Counted from the first letter of the stretch, positions 43,245 through 54,205 are shown. The stretch is DNA of 64,000 nucleotides from Aricia agestis (GCF_905147365.1 NC_056422.1:2296501-2360500), one strand, 5' to 3'. The notes: generated from the letters alone by a model not told the origin. Numbers and translations: made by a program.

Positions 43245-43556
43245 CGTGGTAGAGCCATGCTTCGGCACGAATGGGCCTGCTCGACCGGAGATATGCCACG
43301 GGCTCACAGAAAACAGGCGTGAAACAGCGCTTGCGCTGTGTTTCGCCGAGTGAGTGAGTTTACCGGAGGCCCAATTCCCTACCCTTCCCTTCCCTACCTT
43401 TCCCTATTCTTTTTCTTACCTCCCCTACCCTGTAATCCTATTCCCTCTTTAAAGGCCGGCAACGCACCTGCAGCTCTTCTGATGTTGCATGTGCCTATGG
43501 GCGACGGAAGTTGCTTTCCATCAGGTGACCCGTTTGCTTGTTTGCCCCCTTATTAC
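43245..43556 (+). mobile_element. SINE-like element C, copy 6
   Basis: CGTGGTAGAGCCATGCTTCG, the palindrome, the pyrimidine tract, and TGCTTGTTTGCCCCCTTATT. More diverged than neighbours. Confidence 0.8.
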
Positions 43557-45640
43557 ATTTTCATTACATATCGTAAACAACCCTTAACCCTAAAGCGGGA
43601 CCATTTTTTCTTGGCCACGTTTTTTATCCTCAAAATGCTAAATAATATAATTCAAGAAAGAAAAGAAGACTATTGCAATATTATTTGTTATCTATTGTGA
43701 TTCATACACACAGCTGTAGTATAAAACAAAATAATATTGATGTTTTTTCCTTTATCAAAAGTTGGAGTCTGTATTTGGGAATTGGCCATTGCCTTTTGGT
43801 CAGTAGTCCAGCTACAACTTATACATACTTTGACGTCATTATAATAATTTGTATTTAAATACTTATGTAAGCAAACGACCAACGGCTTGACCAGGCTTGA
43901 CGGTGCAACTTTGTTATACAGTAGTCACATTATCACATACGAGACATTTTCCACGTTCAAAGGTTTCGCCGCGAAAATGTTTATGATGGTGACAATGAAA
44001 ATGATGTAATTATATTTAATTACGAGTCTGTCGATTATGTAGGAATGGGAGAAAGACCGAGGCCGCTGCCCGCTCAGTCACTCAACGCGCGCAATTCGAC
44101 ATGGTCAACTGTACATAATTACGTATAATATATTCGACCACCGCGTGTACCCGCGCTCGCGCGTTTTGACATTATATTTTTTTTCGAGATGAGCAAAACG
44201 AGCCAACGAGTTTCGTGAATGAAAGTGAATTTGTGAGAGTGTGTTACGCAACGTGAACTTGATGTTTGGATCTTTATGTTTAATATTTTAATTACTAATA
44301 TATGCACATCTTACATAATAAATCGGCATATATTTAACTGTACACATTCGTAACATTCTTTCGACTTGTTAATTGTTTTATGACTAGTTTATTTACGTAG
44401 AGATTTCAGAAAATATAGTTAGCGCAGTGCAATAATAAATGTTTACAGTTATCTAGTTACTTTCAGATTGTGTGTGCTAAGTATTCAATATTAAAAAAAA
44501 AATAGTACTGACTACAGACGAAAAATAAACTCCGATTTTAAAATATGCAAAGAAACGAGGAAGCGTCGTGCGTCGTTGTCAATGGCATCACTTAATTATC
44601 GCCTTTCTTTTATTTCATAACCGCGGTAACAACGAGTAGTCTCCACTCTCGTAATTTGCTGAATTTGCATAATTCATAAGATTTTAATATCTTGTCTAGC
44701 CATGCGACTATTTTGTATTTTTAAATTATAACTAAAGCTCCATAATGTAGAAATTTTTTGTTGGAAGGTAGATAAAAAAAAGTGGACTCAAATAATTAGG
44801 TTTCGTGTAGATTTTCAATCTTCATGGTCATAATAATGGTTCATCATGCATGGTTATGACTCATGTAGCATTAACCGGCAAACACAAAAAAATGGATCAT
44901 AAAACAGCTCCTGTTTAAAATGTAGATAACAAATACATATGAACAGTAATCTTTAAATTTAAAAACTTTTTAAAATACTTAAATCTGCATGCGTATGCTA
45001 TGAAAAATGTATTCCCTAAACAAAGGCCAGTTTGGTCTTTGTTTAGGGAAAGCTTGATGATTGCATTTTTAACGCCATCTATCTATCATAACTCATACTT
45101 ACCATACATACGTAAAATTATGTCAAAATGGCCCTAAAGAATCCAAGTGGGACCATTCCTAATTAGACAGCTTCTTAGCTTTTAGATGCTACACTGTAAC
45201 GTTCCTAACAACAGACTCTACATAGGAACTCTATCATCACTTTCTTACATCGCTTAACATTAAACAGAAAATCTGAAACATAAAATTACTATAAATCTTG
45301 TTAAAATATTACTTTCTGTTTAAGAATGTGATATATTTGAGTACAGTTTTGAAGTTATTTGCATGTAACAAGATGGAAAGTTTATAAAATGCGAAGGAAA
45401 GTACCCACTTAATTCTAATCATGTTTTTGCCGCAATCAATCATTTGTAGAGAACTTCTCAAGTTTTGATTAGATGAATCAAAATACGGACTTTTGCCCTA
45501 TGGCTAGCACGACGGCTGTGTCGCCTAAAATACCACATTTGGGGGGTATTTTGACATTTGAGTGTGCAACATGTTGGATTTTAGTTGGATTATTTACTGG
45601 ATGTGCTAGTGGCGCCCTCTGCTCCGACCTTTGCGTAGCA
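43557..45640. other. 2-kb spacer with CpG-rich patch and one hairpin
   Basis: 44040-44170 is CpG-rich (GACCGAGGCCGCTGCCCGCT, GTGTACCCGCGCTCGCGCG), possibly regulatory. A hairpin lies at 45012-45050. AACGCCATCTAT occurs at 45071. No coding exon recognised. Confidence 0.3.
45012..45050. repeat. Short hairpin
   Basis: TTCCCTAAACAAAG and CTTTGTTTAGGGAA form a 14-bp perfect stem with an 11-base loop, itself partly paired (CCAGTTTGG). Confidence 0.65.
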
Positions 45641-45943
45641 TTTTTTTATGAAATAAGGGGGCAAACTAGCGAACGGGTCACCTGATGGAAAGCAACTTCC
45701 ATCCCCCATGGACACTCGCAACATCAGAAGAGCTGCAGATGCGTTGCCGGCCTTTTAAGAGGGAATAGGGTAATAGGGGAGGGTAGGGATGGGAAGGGAA
45801 TAGGGTAGGGGATTGGGCCTCCGGCAAACTCACCCACTCGGCGAAACACAGTGCGAGCGCTGTTTCACGCCGGTTTTCTGTGAGCCCGTGGTATTTCTCC
45901 GGTCGAGCCAGCCCATTCGTGCCGAAGCATGGCTCTACCACTT
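45641..45943 (-). mobile_element. SINE-like element C, copy 7
   Basis: TTTTTTTATGAAATAAGGGG, GGGAATAGGG repeats, and GAAGCATGGCTCTACCACTT. Confidence 0.85.
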
Positions 45944-46979
45944 GAAAGACTTCCCTTTTGAAGTATAAAATTGGTGATGCATATCTTGTGAATTGTCATT
46001 TTAAACTTTTGTAATTGTATCTGGTAATATTTCAATCCAGACATTCGGTCAATATAATTTGTTTATTATCAATTAGTATGTGACCTAATTATGCCGCTCA
46101 AAATTATTGTAATGTCAATGAAACGTTTACTTTCTTGTGTTCTTAAAAACTGTAGTCGTGTCATCTTACCTGTTTCTTTTTTTTCTGTCGTCTCTACCCA
46201 TAGACTTAATATATATAGGTTTATGTCTCTACCTCCTGTACCGTATAGCTCGACTACTTCTAAATAATAAATATCTGATTTAATTTAAAAGAAAAATATC
46301 GACATTCCGAGTTGATTCTGAGTACACTGATATTTTAATTCCACGTTTTATGTCCTTGTCCCCTACGTTAGAATAGTGTCTTGGCCAACATGGCGTGGAT
46401 CACAAAGATATTATTATAAGAGGGTACTGTACTTTAACAGAGTAATCTATTATTAGAGGGTGTTTAATCGTTACGTTGTTTTCACCGTTATTATATCAAC
46501 GTCATACGCTTTGAATATTATAGATTTAATCTTCGTATATCGTTATTTGTCAATCACGCGAACGTTTTTGCCGGACGAAATCGAGCGTGTGCCGAAGCAC
46601 GCGAGATCCACACGTCGACATATAATTGCCCTGAAATTCATTGGCGACATTAAAATAACTGTGAATAAGGCAGCGAACGAATATTAGAAATGTAGGAATC
46701 AGGAACCAAAATGTAGCGGATGAAATTCCGAGAAGGCAGCGATCGAAGTGCTTTAGAAATGTAGGAATAATTATGAACTAAAACTTCCGGTTAAAAGATT
46801 TGAAAACTGGATATGGATGACGACGTATGTGGCAGATTTTCTTCTGAAAAAGTTACGTCGATATGTCCGAAACAACCTCTAAGCTATTCTTTTGAACCAT
46901 CTCTACTATTTTATAACCGAGAAAAAAGATCGCCCGGTAGAAGACAAAAATTGGGCCAGAAGTTTAGGTTTCTTTTATA
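45944..46979. other. Spacer, no gene recognised
   Basis: A 75-codon ORF at 46460-46687 has no recognisable motif. Nothing else supported. Confidence 0.35.
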
Positions 46980-47311
46980 TTTTTTTTTTTTTTATGATAT
47001 AAGGGGGCAAACGAGCAAACGGGTCACCTGATGGAAAGCAACTTCCGTCGCCCATAGACACTCGCAACATCAGAAGAGCTGCAGGTGCGTTGCCGGCCTT
47101 TTAATAGGGAATAGGGAAATATGAGAGGGTAGGGAAGGGAAGGGAATAGGGGAGGGTATGGAAGGGAATAGGGTAGGGGATTGGGCCTCCGGTAAACTCA
47201 CTCACTCGGCGAAACACAGCGCAAGCGCTGTTTCACGCCGGTTTTCTGTGAGGACGTGGTATTTCTCCGGTCGAGCCGGCCCATTCGTGCCGAAGCATGG
47301 CTCTCCCACGT
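46980..47311 (-). mobile_element. SINE-like element C, copy 8
   Basis: T run, ATGATATAAGGGGGCAAACG, GGGAAGGGAA tract, then GCATGGCTCTCCCACGT. Confidence 0.85.
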
Positions 47312-47653
47312 ACATTTTATAAATTTACTAAAAACTTATAAGCTTTTAATTTTTACAAGAATTAAAAAGCGATGTTTTTATTGTGTTGTTTATGAACCAT
47401 AATATGCTTCACCAATAATATATGGTTTAGAAATAAAACATTTATTGCTACACAATTATTCCATAAATTATAACCATCTTACAACTATTTATAATAGAGT
47501 TTATTTTAATAAACTGAAGATCCAAACATAACGTTTTTATAGTGCTCGGATGATCATCGTTGACTTATTGTTATGAGTTATGATTATGACTTATCAATAT
47601 GTGAAATCTGACAACAATGAAAGTAACAAAGACGGCAACAGTTGCATAATTCG

Positions 47654-47662
47654 ACTTTTATA
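47654..47662 (+). promoter_or_regulatory. TATA-like box upstream of the 47768 exon
   Basis: TTTATAAAG lies about 110 bases before the ATG at 47768. A start of transcription about 30 bases downstream would give a 5' UTR of roughly 80 bases. Position is suggestive only. Confidence 0.25.
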
Positions 47663-47767
47663 AAGATGATAGCGATACTGAACTACTTATTAAGTGATAA
47701 AATAAATGCGTTGAAGAAAGATAAATAAAGTACAAAACACACAAATGAGGAAGAAGACGTACCAACA

Positions 47768-48615
47768 ATGTCAAAAGCTAGAACTAAAGAAGACAACTGT
47801 AACGCTATAGCGAGAATACTAAAAGACTTCTGCAGTTGTTCCGAAAACGCGGCATGGTCTCCCGACATGACAGCTGACAGGAAAGGACCGTTTTTGAAAA
47901 GCGAACTAACCAATATGTCCGGCATGCGCAGGCGCATATTGACATTAGCTAAGAGAAGAAACAAGGAAGTTATCACTGAACCGCCAAAGTTTGATAGCAA
48001 TAAATCTTTGAAAATTGATCTCTTGAATGCTCCGACACAAAATAGTAATATCCAGAAGAACATAGGCACGTTCCTAAACTCTAGAAGATTGTGTGAAGAC
48101 GAAGAAGATATATACGAGACGCCTATTGAAGTGAGCAACTCGTCCTACGGTGAGAACTGGTCTTTAAGCAAATCCTGGAGAAACCACCTATACTTTAAAG
48201 GAGGAGAGAGATTACTAGACAGGCCTTTCGCTCTAGAAAGAATAGACGAGATACCTAAAAAGAAGACGGATAGACTGCATAAGGAACAGCTGCGTTACGA
48301 GAGAAATATTAAGCGGCATATACGAATCCGAGTAATGCTATCACTAAGAATGAGGAGATACGCGAAAAAGAGATTAAAGAAGCAGCGCCTACCGATTGTA
48401 AATTCAAGTGTACCTCCACGGAAGTTCCCTAGAGGTACCTCTACGAATTCGAGTTTCGGCACCACGTCCTACAGCAGTACAATGAAGGAAAGAGTGGAGA
48501 ATGGGAGAGTGTTGTTCGATATTCATGAGGCGAGGAACTCCATGTTGGAGCTCTGTCATGATTACGAGGAGGAGCTGGACACGCTGGATATTGCTCTCCG
48601 CGCCGGGAACTTTAG
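47768..48615 (+). CDS. First coding exon (282 codons) of the ankyrin-repeat gene
   Basis: ATG 47768 is the first Met after an in-frame TAA at 47726-47728. The exon ends TTTAG|GTATGT (donor at 48616), phase 2. Translation past the donor quickly becomes Lys/Asn-rich intron. The protein starts MSKARTKEDNC, is Ser/Lys-rich, has a strongly basic stretch (about 170-215, KRHIRIRVMLSLRMRRYAKK), and ends in a helical acidic segment (MLELCHDYEEELDTLDIALR) leading to AGNF at the junction. This last segment resembles the start of an ankyrin array (LDIALRAGNF). The exon joins in frame to 51497. No further domain recognised; the N-terminal region is not one I can assign to a known Forked/Espin isoform. Confidence 0.65.
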
Positions 48616-50069
48616 GTATGTTTGTGTGAATATAATAATAATAAATTCTTTATTTGCTCGTAAACAAAAAACACAAGAACCACAGAAAAACGACATAAAC
48701 AAAAGAAATAACTACAAAAAAATACAAAATAATAAAGAGGTGCAAAATGGCGACCACCGCTTTATGCGGTTTCTTCCAATGTAATGCTTTATACATACCT
48801 ACTAAAACACTTTAATATGTTTGTTTATTACATACTTCTTGATGTTTTAGATATTTTTAGTGCCTTCTAGTTCAATATTGACCAATATCTTATTTATCAC
48901 GAAATAAATATTTTCCCGCAGGTGTGCAGATATTTTGAATCAAAAATTTATCATAACGTATGGAAAATGATATAGTATGTACCTATTGTCACGAAATAAA
49001 CTAGATATAATTTTTTCTTTCCCTTGACAAAAAGTTTATGTACCTACTTACATATTTCCATACACTTACCATCGAAACAAGTGAAGTTATGGTGTGAAGA
49101 GAAAATATAGAGATATACCTAATACCATTCGTTTTAAGAGTATTGGTGTAGGATAGCGCTAGCCGTTTGGTAACAATCATTTCTGTTATTGTGCGTATTT
49201 CTGCAAACTTTATATTACATTGGAGCTTAAGTAACATACTGCTTTTCATATTACATCGGTTAGATCCATTTCCGCTTGTTACATATTAACGTATAAGAAA
49301 AAACATTGCGTGAAGCGCTAATCTTCTTAAAATGTAAAAACTTATCTTTTTAATTGAGTTATTCAAAGAGTAACATAAATTCAAAAGTAGGTTTTTAAGC
49401 TTCAATATGGATGGTTCTTTTAAATTCTTTGATGGTTTTCGAAAATTCCAAATTCAAAAGACTTTTGCCGCAAAATCCCAGACAAAATCTTATAAATTAT
49501 CTATATTATTAATCAGCTGTTTTGTATAAAAAAAGAAACGTAGAATTAACGGCAAGTAGGAAGGTCCTGGCATTGAAAAGTCGGTTAGTTGTGTGTAAAA
49601 TCTGCAATGTCTAGAAATTGATAGAAGTAACCTGTATATTGTATAACCTAGAATTAGATACTACACTATTCTATACTCCGAAGACGTTACATGTTAGAAA
49701 GGGTGTTTTTAAGAACTATACAGGTACCATTGGTGCTGCGAATGCCTACTTCAACTCTTTTACAATCGGGCGATACATCTAAATAAACGCTTGGATCAAA
49801 ATCATAACGAAATACAGCTTCTATATTTTCGTATGACATGTCAATAGAACACTAAATGTAAACGCAGTTAGTTGGGGTTCGCACAATACAGTTATGGTGG
49901 CTGCGCACGCTTCCTGTCGACCTCTGAATAATTTCTAAAACGACACATGATTCACGCTAAAACACTGTGTTTTTGGTTCACTAAGTATTAGTGTGATGGT
50001 GATGCCCTGTATGACTTTAGTCTCACAAAATCAAAATTTAATCCAACATTAATACAGCTAGGATCCAGT
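48616..50069. other. Intron, first half
   Basis: AT-rich with no bounded repeat recognised. It runs to the acceptor at 51496 as a 2,881-base intron. Confidence 0.5.
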
Positions 50070-50375
50070 CATAATAGAATCGCTAAACAAAATATATGAA
50101 ACTAACATAATCGTTCGATAATTTAAGTTGACGTTCGACGAATGTCAATTCCATACATGATGGGTGATTCTATAAAGATTAAAGAAGCGATTCTATAAAG
50201 AATAAGAATAAGAATACTTTTATTTCCAGCATCACACGAAACATCATAATAATTAAACAGTATTCAGTGGTACAGTTATTATGATCTAGTCACAAACAGT
50301 ATAAGATCTATAAATATTATTACAATGCTGTATGATGCCAAAAATTGGCCCCAGCTCAGCAAACGTCTTGGCTAG
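50070..50375. mobile_element. Relative of the 35994-36162 foldback MITE, interrupted
   Basis: AATAGAATCGC, AATGTCAATTCCATACATGA, GATTCTATAAAG and AAACGTCTTGGCTA follow the order of the earlier copy. About 180 foreign bases (50181-50361, starting AATAAGAATAAGAATACTTT) separate the right end. Confidence 0.55.
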
Positions 50376-50479
50376 GGGCTCTGATCCTACCTAAGAAGTT
50401 TATTCTTATAGAATCCCAAAAAGAGTAGACGCCGAACATAATTTCTTCAAGTTAAACGTATGAAAACCTTATAGTCAGG

Positions 50480-50590
50480 GTTCCCTAGGACATTTTTTTT
50501 TATTATCTACTATCAAGCTAATTTGTTGTGAGTAGCTTCAATTGATAAGACAAATAACATTTTTATAATTGCGAGAAATCTTGAACCTCG
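50480..50590 (+). repeat. Fragment of the 38798-39190 TIR element
   Basis: GGTTCCCTAGGACATTTTTT, TATCAAGCTAATTTGTTGTG, GAGTAGCTTCAATTGATAAG and ATAACATTTTTATAATTGCG. Confidence 0.6.
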
Positions 50591-50604
50591 ATCGAACCCC
50601 AACT

Positions 50605-50930
50605 GGTTGGGTCGCACCAACTAATTTTAACTATAACTTTAACTGTTATAGTTAAAGTGCAAAATGTCAAATCTTTGGTTAAAGTAAAATAGACGCCATA
50701 TCCTCCGCTCATACGTATATTCTGAAAATTTACTATGTTTTACAGTGTTATATTTTTCCTGTCGATTTTTATGGATAATTAAATTTTTTACCCTCAATCC
50801 CGTTACCTGTAGCTTCAATAAAAAAATAACCGCAACAGACATCTTAAAGGTTAAAGTTAAAGCTAAAGGACGCCATATTTAACTATAACCATAACTTTAA
50901 CTTTAACCACGACTCTGGTGCTACCCAACC
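50605..50930 (+). mobile_element. MITE B variant (B2), copy 1
   Basis: GGTTGGGTCGCACCAAC and GGTGCTACCCAACC ends, but the centre differs from family B: CTCCGCTCATACGTATATTC and TACCCTCAATCCCGTTACCT. The same interior occurs, inverted, at 61079-61418. Confidence 0.75.
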
Positions 50931-51237
50931 TAAAACAAAGAAAAACGTGTCAGGGTTTTATTAAACAAAACTGTGTCTGTGGAAATAAAAAGCGAAAACC
51001 CACCAATCAGTAGACCATACATTTAATTATATTACACGGTATCCAGGTGTAATTTTGTTACTTTTAAGTTGTAACATAAGTTTTACTATATTAAACTTTT
51101 ACATACTTTTTATTAAAACAATAGGGAAATTAAAAATGTTTCATTAAATTATCGTTTTCCATAAATATTCGGAGTACATGTAACAATTGTTTTAAAAATA
51201 AAAACGAAACATGGAAAATTATTTTTAACGTCTTTAA

Positions 51238-51377
51238 ACGCCATCTATAGTATAGCAGCGATACTCTTAAGCATAACAAAATGACTCTAGCTTTTAGAGC
51301 CATCTATTGGTGAGAAGTTGCTTAACTTACAACTCATACAATATAGTTCTAAAGCGTTGCGATAGATGGCGCTATAA
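51238..51377. repeat. Weak inverted repeat with ATAGATGGCGC motifs
   Basis: CGCCATCTATAGTATAGC and GATAGATGGCGCTATA face each other. AGCCATCTATTGG lies between. Possibly a decayed foldback element. Confidence 0.4.
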
Positions 51378-51496
51378 AAGAAAGTTTGCGCGTTGATGTC
51401 TTTTGCTTAAAACATTTGAGTCTTAAGATTTAGTTCGCAGATAACTCCGTTGTTTTTGAGCCGATTTTGATGATTCTTTTTTTGTTTTTCCCACAG

Positions 51497-51643
51497 GAGC
51501 GGGCGCGTGTCGGCGGAGTGGTGGTGCGGGATGGGGGGGACGCGGGGGCGGGGGCGCGGCGGGGCGCTGGCGCTGCACTACGCGGCGGCTCGCGGGTGTC
51601 TCGACTGCGTGCGGCTGCTGGCGAACACCACGCCTGATGTCTC
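51497..51643 (+). CDS. Ankyrin-repeat exon (49 codons), Forked/Espin-like
   Basis: Bounded by TTTTTGTTTTTCCCACAG| and |GTGAGTAG; phase 2 on both sides. Entered from either upstream exon, the frame gives SGRVSAEWWCGMGGTRGRG, then GALALHYAAARGCLDCVRLL and ANTTPDVS, a textbook ankyrin unit (LHYAAARG...CVRLL). The wording is close to what I recall of Forked and Espin ankyrin repeats, proteins that bundle actin filaments in bristles and stereocilia; that is memory, not a search. A Gly/Arg-rich stretch precedes the repeat. Extremely GC-rich versus AT-rich flanks, and open for 49 codons. Further repeats must lie beyond the right edge. A 90-codon ORF on the opposite strand (51423-51695) is its shadow. 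Confidence 0.75.
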
Positions 51644-51680
51644 GTGAGTAGTTTATGGGTTTAGCTTTTTTGCAGCCTAT

Positions 51681-52006
51681 ACGTGGGAGAGCCATGCTTC
51701 GGCACGAATGGGCCGGCTCGACCGGAGAAATACCACGTTCTCACAGAAAACCGGCGTGAAACAGCGCTGTGTTTCGCCGAGTGAGTGAGTTTACCGGAGG
51801 CCCAATTCCCTTCCCTATCCTCCCCTATTCCCTTTCCATCCCTACCCTCCCCTATTACCCTATTCCCTTTCTTTTTTCTTTTATTCTTAAAAGGCCGGCA
51901 ACGCACCTGCAGCTCTTCTGATGCTGCGAGTGTTCATGGGCGACGGAAAATGCTTTCCATCAGGTGACCCGTTTGCTCGTTTGCCCCCTTATTTCGTTAA
52001 AAAAAG
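51681..52006 (+). mobile_element. SINE-like element C, copy 9
   Basis: Inserted only about 40 bases after the 51643 donor. CGTGGGAGAGCCATGC to TTTCGTTAAAAAAA. AGCCT on both sides (about 51674 and 52006) may be a short target duplication. Confidence 0.85.
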
Positions 52007-52433
52007 CCTGGGTTTACAGGGTTCTAAAGGGACCAGTTTTGTCGTAAAACAATTTTAAAACCACACGCACTCTAAACGATTGAATGTTTTGGATTACAAA
52101 CATGCTACTTGGACGTACAGCGTATGACAGTATAATAATTAATAGAAGAATTATGATTACATTGAGATGTATTATTAAAAATTAAAATAACTAAATGAGC
52201 TAGGGTCTACTCTGCTGAGGAAATTCGTGAGCCCAATCACTTCGTTCAATTTATGATCAACATTGCGTACTCTAATTTTTAAAGGATTTACAAGGATTTT
52301 AAAGGATTTAAAAAAAGATTTACAATAGATTCTCAATTGTCGCTATGACGTCAAAAATCTCTAACTTATTGTAATGCTTTTCCAGGAAAATAGGGTCTAA
52401 AATAATTTTCCCTCTATAAGACGCTCTTATTTA
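52007..52433. other. Intronic spacer
   Basis: Short AAAGGATTTA direct repeats lie near 52281-52310. No gene. Confidence 0.4.
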
Positions 52434-52758
52434 TTTTTTTATGAAATAAGGGGGAAAACGAGCAAACGGGTCACCTGATGGAAAGCAACTTCCGTCGCCC
52501 ATGGACACTCGCAGCATCAGAAGAGCTGCAGGTGCGTTGCCTGCCTTTTAAGAGGGAATAGGGTAATAGGGGAGGGTAGGGATGGGAAGGGAATAGGGGA
52601 GGGTAGGGAAGGGAATAGGGTAGGGGATTGGGCCTCCGGTAAACTCACTCACTCGGCGTGAAACAGCGCTAGCGCTGTTTCACGCCGGTTTTCTGTGAGA
52701 ACGTGGTATTTCTCCGGTCGAGCCGGCCTATTCGTGCCGAAGCATGGCTCTCCCACGT
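52434..52758 (-). mobile_element. SINE-like element C, copy 10
   Basis: TTTTTTTATGAAATAAGGGG to GCATGGCTCTCCCACGT. The palindrome reads GTGAAACAGCGCTAGCGCTG. Confidence 0.85.
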
Positions 52759-52928
52759 ATAAGTAATAAATAATAGGCTATAAATATAGCTTTACTATTA
52801 CCAATAGGCTCTAAGATTTTTTAAGCACCAATTACGAACCGCTAGCATCTGTCCGCTGGTGCATTGAAGCGCTGCATGTTTTTGCAGCGGCCGGCTAACA
52901 GTCGCGTCACGAACATCCTACTTACACC

Positions 52929-53043
52929 CTCATCATCATCACAATATGCTCATAATCATCACAATATTATGATCAGCATCATCACAATATGATCAGCATC
53001 ATCACAATATGATCAGCATCATCAAAATATACTCATCATCCTC
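52929..53043. repeat. Tandem repeat, unit about 20 bp
   Basis: GATCAGCATCATCACAATAT is repeated about three times, with degenerate units on both sides (CTCATAATCATCACAATATT; CATCATCAAAATATACT). Confidence 0.85.
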
Positions 53044-53133
53044 AATAGACCAAACGAACCAGTAGGCCGAGTTCAAACTCAGCTGACGAATATTTCAACA
53101 TCAAACTCTCGAAAACAATTAAAAAAATAAATG

Positions 53134-53222
53134 TTTTAAATTACCAATGACACACCGTGCCGAAATCCCTTCGCGTTATATTGTATGCGTTTGACATTGC
53201 TGACGTAATCAAGCGGGATTAT
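53134..53222 (+). repeat. Direct repeat, copy 1 (pair with 53892-53983)
   Basis: TTTTAAATTACCAATGACAC, ATTGTATGCGTTTGACATTG and ACGTAATCA recur in order 760 bases downstream. Confidence 0.7.
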
Positions 53223-53226
53223 ACTG

Positions 53227-53403
53227 TACTCGGCGAAACATGGCGGTAGCGGTCATTGACTCCCCTTGTCAAAAACTTGTCATTTTCTATATAAACCGCG
53301 ATTGACAATGAAGTGTCAGAGGTTGTCAATCGCGGCTTTGTATAGAAAATGACAAGTTTTTGACAGGGAGTCAATGACCGCTACCGCCATGTTTCGCCGA
53401 GTA
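53227..53403. mobile_element. Foldback MITE D, copy 2 (177 bp)
   Basis: The same ends as 14354-14528 (TACTCGGCGAAACATGGCGG; mirrored right end). The loop ATGAAGTGTCAGAGG is the reverse complement of copy 1's loop, so this copy is in the opposite orientation. ACTG/CAGT extend the palindrome outside. Confidence 0.85.
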
Positions 53404-53891
53404 CAGTATAGAAGAGGTAAAGCCTCTTCGGGCGCAACAACAGCAGTAGTGTAGTCAGTGTATGTATGTATATCACTTACATTACATAACCTTACTCTCT
53501 TAAATAAAGTGATCCGGTGAAAGCCGGCTTAATTGCGCCTAACGGATTCTAATCGTATGCTGATTGCTCACTTCAGGTAAAAATATGCAAATTTACATAA
53601 AGACACTTGTACAATAAACCTTAAGAGGTGCACAGTGGAAAAGTAACTTAAGAGTACTTAAGTAAGACTATATAGATGATATACATATAAAGGGGGTGAC
53701 AAACGTGCGAGTAAGTACGCGGAATTATGGCTCGACGATCTTAATCGCCTGTGTGTCAGCAAAGAGCCGCGAGCCGCGAGCCTGGGGACGTGCTAATCCA
53801 GTGTGAGCGATTCTCGTGTGTCACCGACGTCGAGCCGAGTAAGTTCGCGAACTTAAAACCCTTAACCCACGTGCTTTAAGTTCGTACAGGC
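53404..53891. other. Spacer between duplicated blocks
   Basis: CpG-richer near 53740-53840 (GAGCCGCGAGCCGCGAGCCT, CGACGTCGAGCCG), with a small tandem GAGCCGC. No exon with splice sites recognised. Confidence 0.35.
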
Positions 53892-53983
53892 CTTTTAAAT
53901 TACCGATGACACACTATTCCGTCGCGTTCTGTCCGTATATTGTATGCGTTTGACATTGCGGATGTAATCATGAGGAATTTACG
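53892..53983 (+). repeat. Direct repeat, copy 2
   Basis: CTTTTAAATTACCGATGACAC, TATTGTATGCGTTTGACATT and GATGTAATCA match copy 1 at 53134-53222. Confidence 0.7.
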
Positions 53984-54029
53984 CCGCGTAACTTCAGCCT
54001 AGTGTGTTTAGACACCAATATCGTAAACC

Positions 54030-54205
54030 AGATGTCGCCCGCAACTCCGTTGAGTCAAAATCCGTTTATCGCGCGGGAACTCTACCCTTTCCCGGGACCC
54101 AAAGTATCTCTATACCAAATTTTAGCAAAATCGGTTCAGCGATTTGAACGTGAAGAGGTAACAGACAGACACAGCTTTCACATTTATAATATACGTATCG
54201 CGAAG
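54030..54205 (-). repeat. Repeat A, near-complete
   Basis: GATGTCGCCCGCAACTCCGT, TTTATCGCGCGGGAACT, AAATCGGTTCAGCG and GTGAAGAGGTAACAGACAG, then TTTATAATATACGTA. Confidence 0.75.

Noticed and set aside
46460..46687. 75-codon ORF upstream of the 47768 exon
   Set aside because: No motif or splice context; ends before the SINE and is not linked in phase to the next exon.
48616..48784. Extension of the 47768 ORF past the donor
   Set aside because: The sequence turns into Lys/Asn-rich AT-biased translation and a strong GTATGT donor lies at 48616.
51423..51695. 90-codon Pro/Arg-rich minus-strand ORF
   Set aside because: Shadow of the GC-rich ankyrin exon, which has both splice sites and an ankyrin signature on the plus strand.
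52929..53043. Possible CRISPR array
   Set aside because: A simple 20-bp tandem repeat with no spacers, in a eukaryotic intron.
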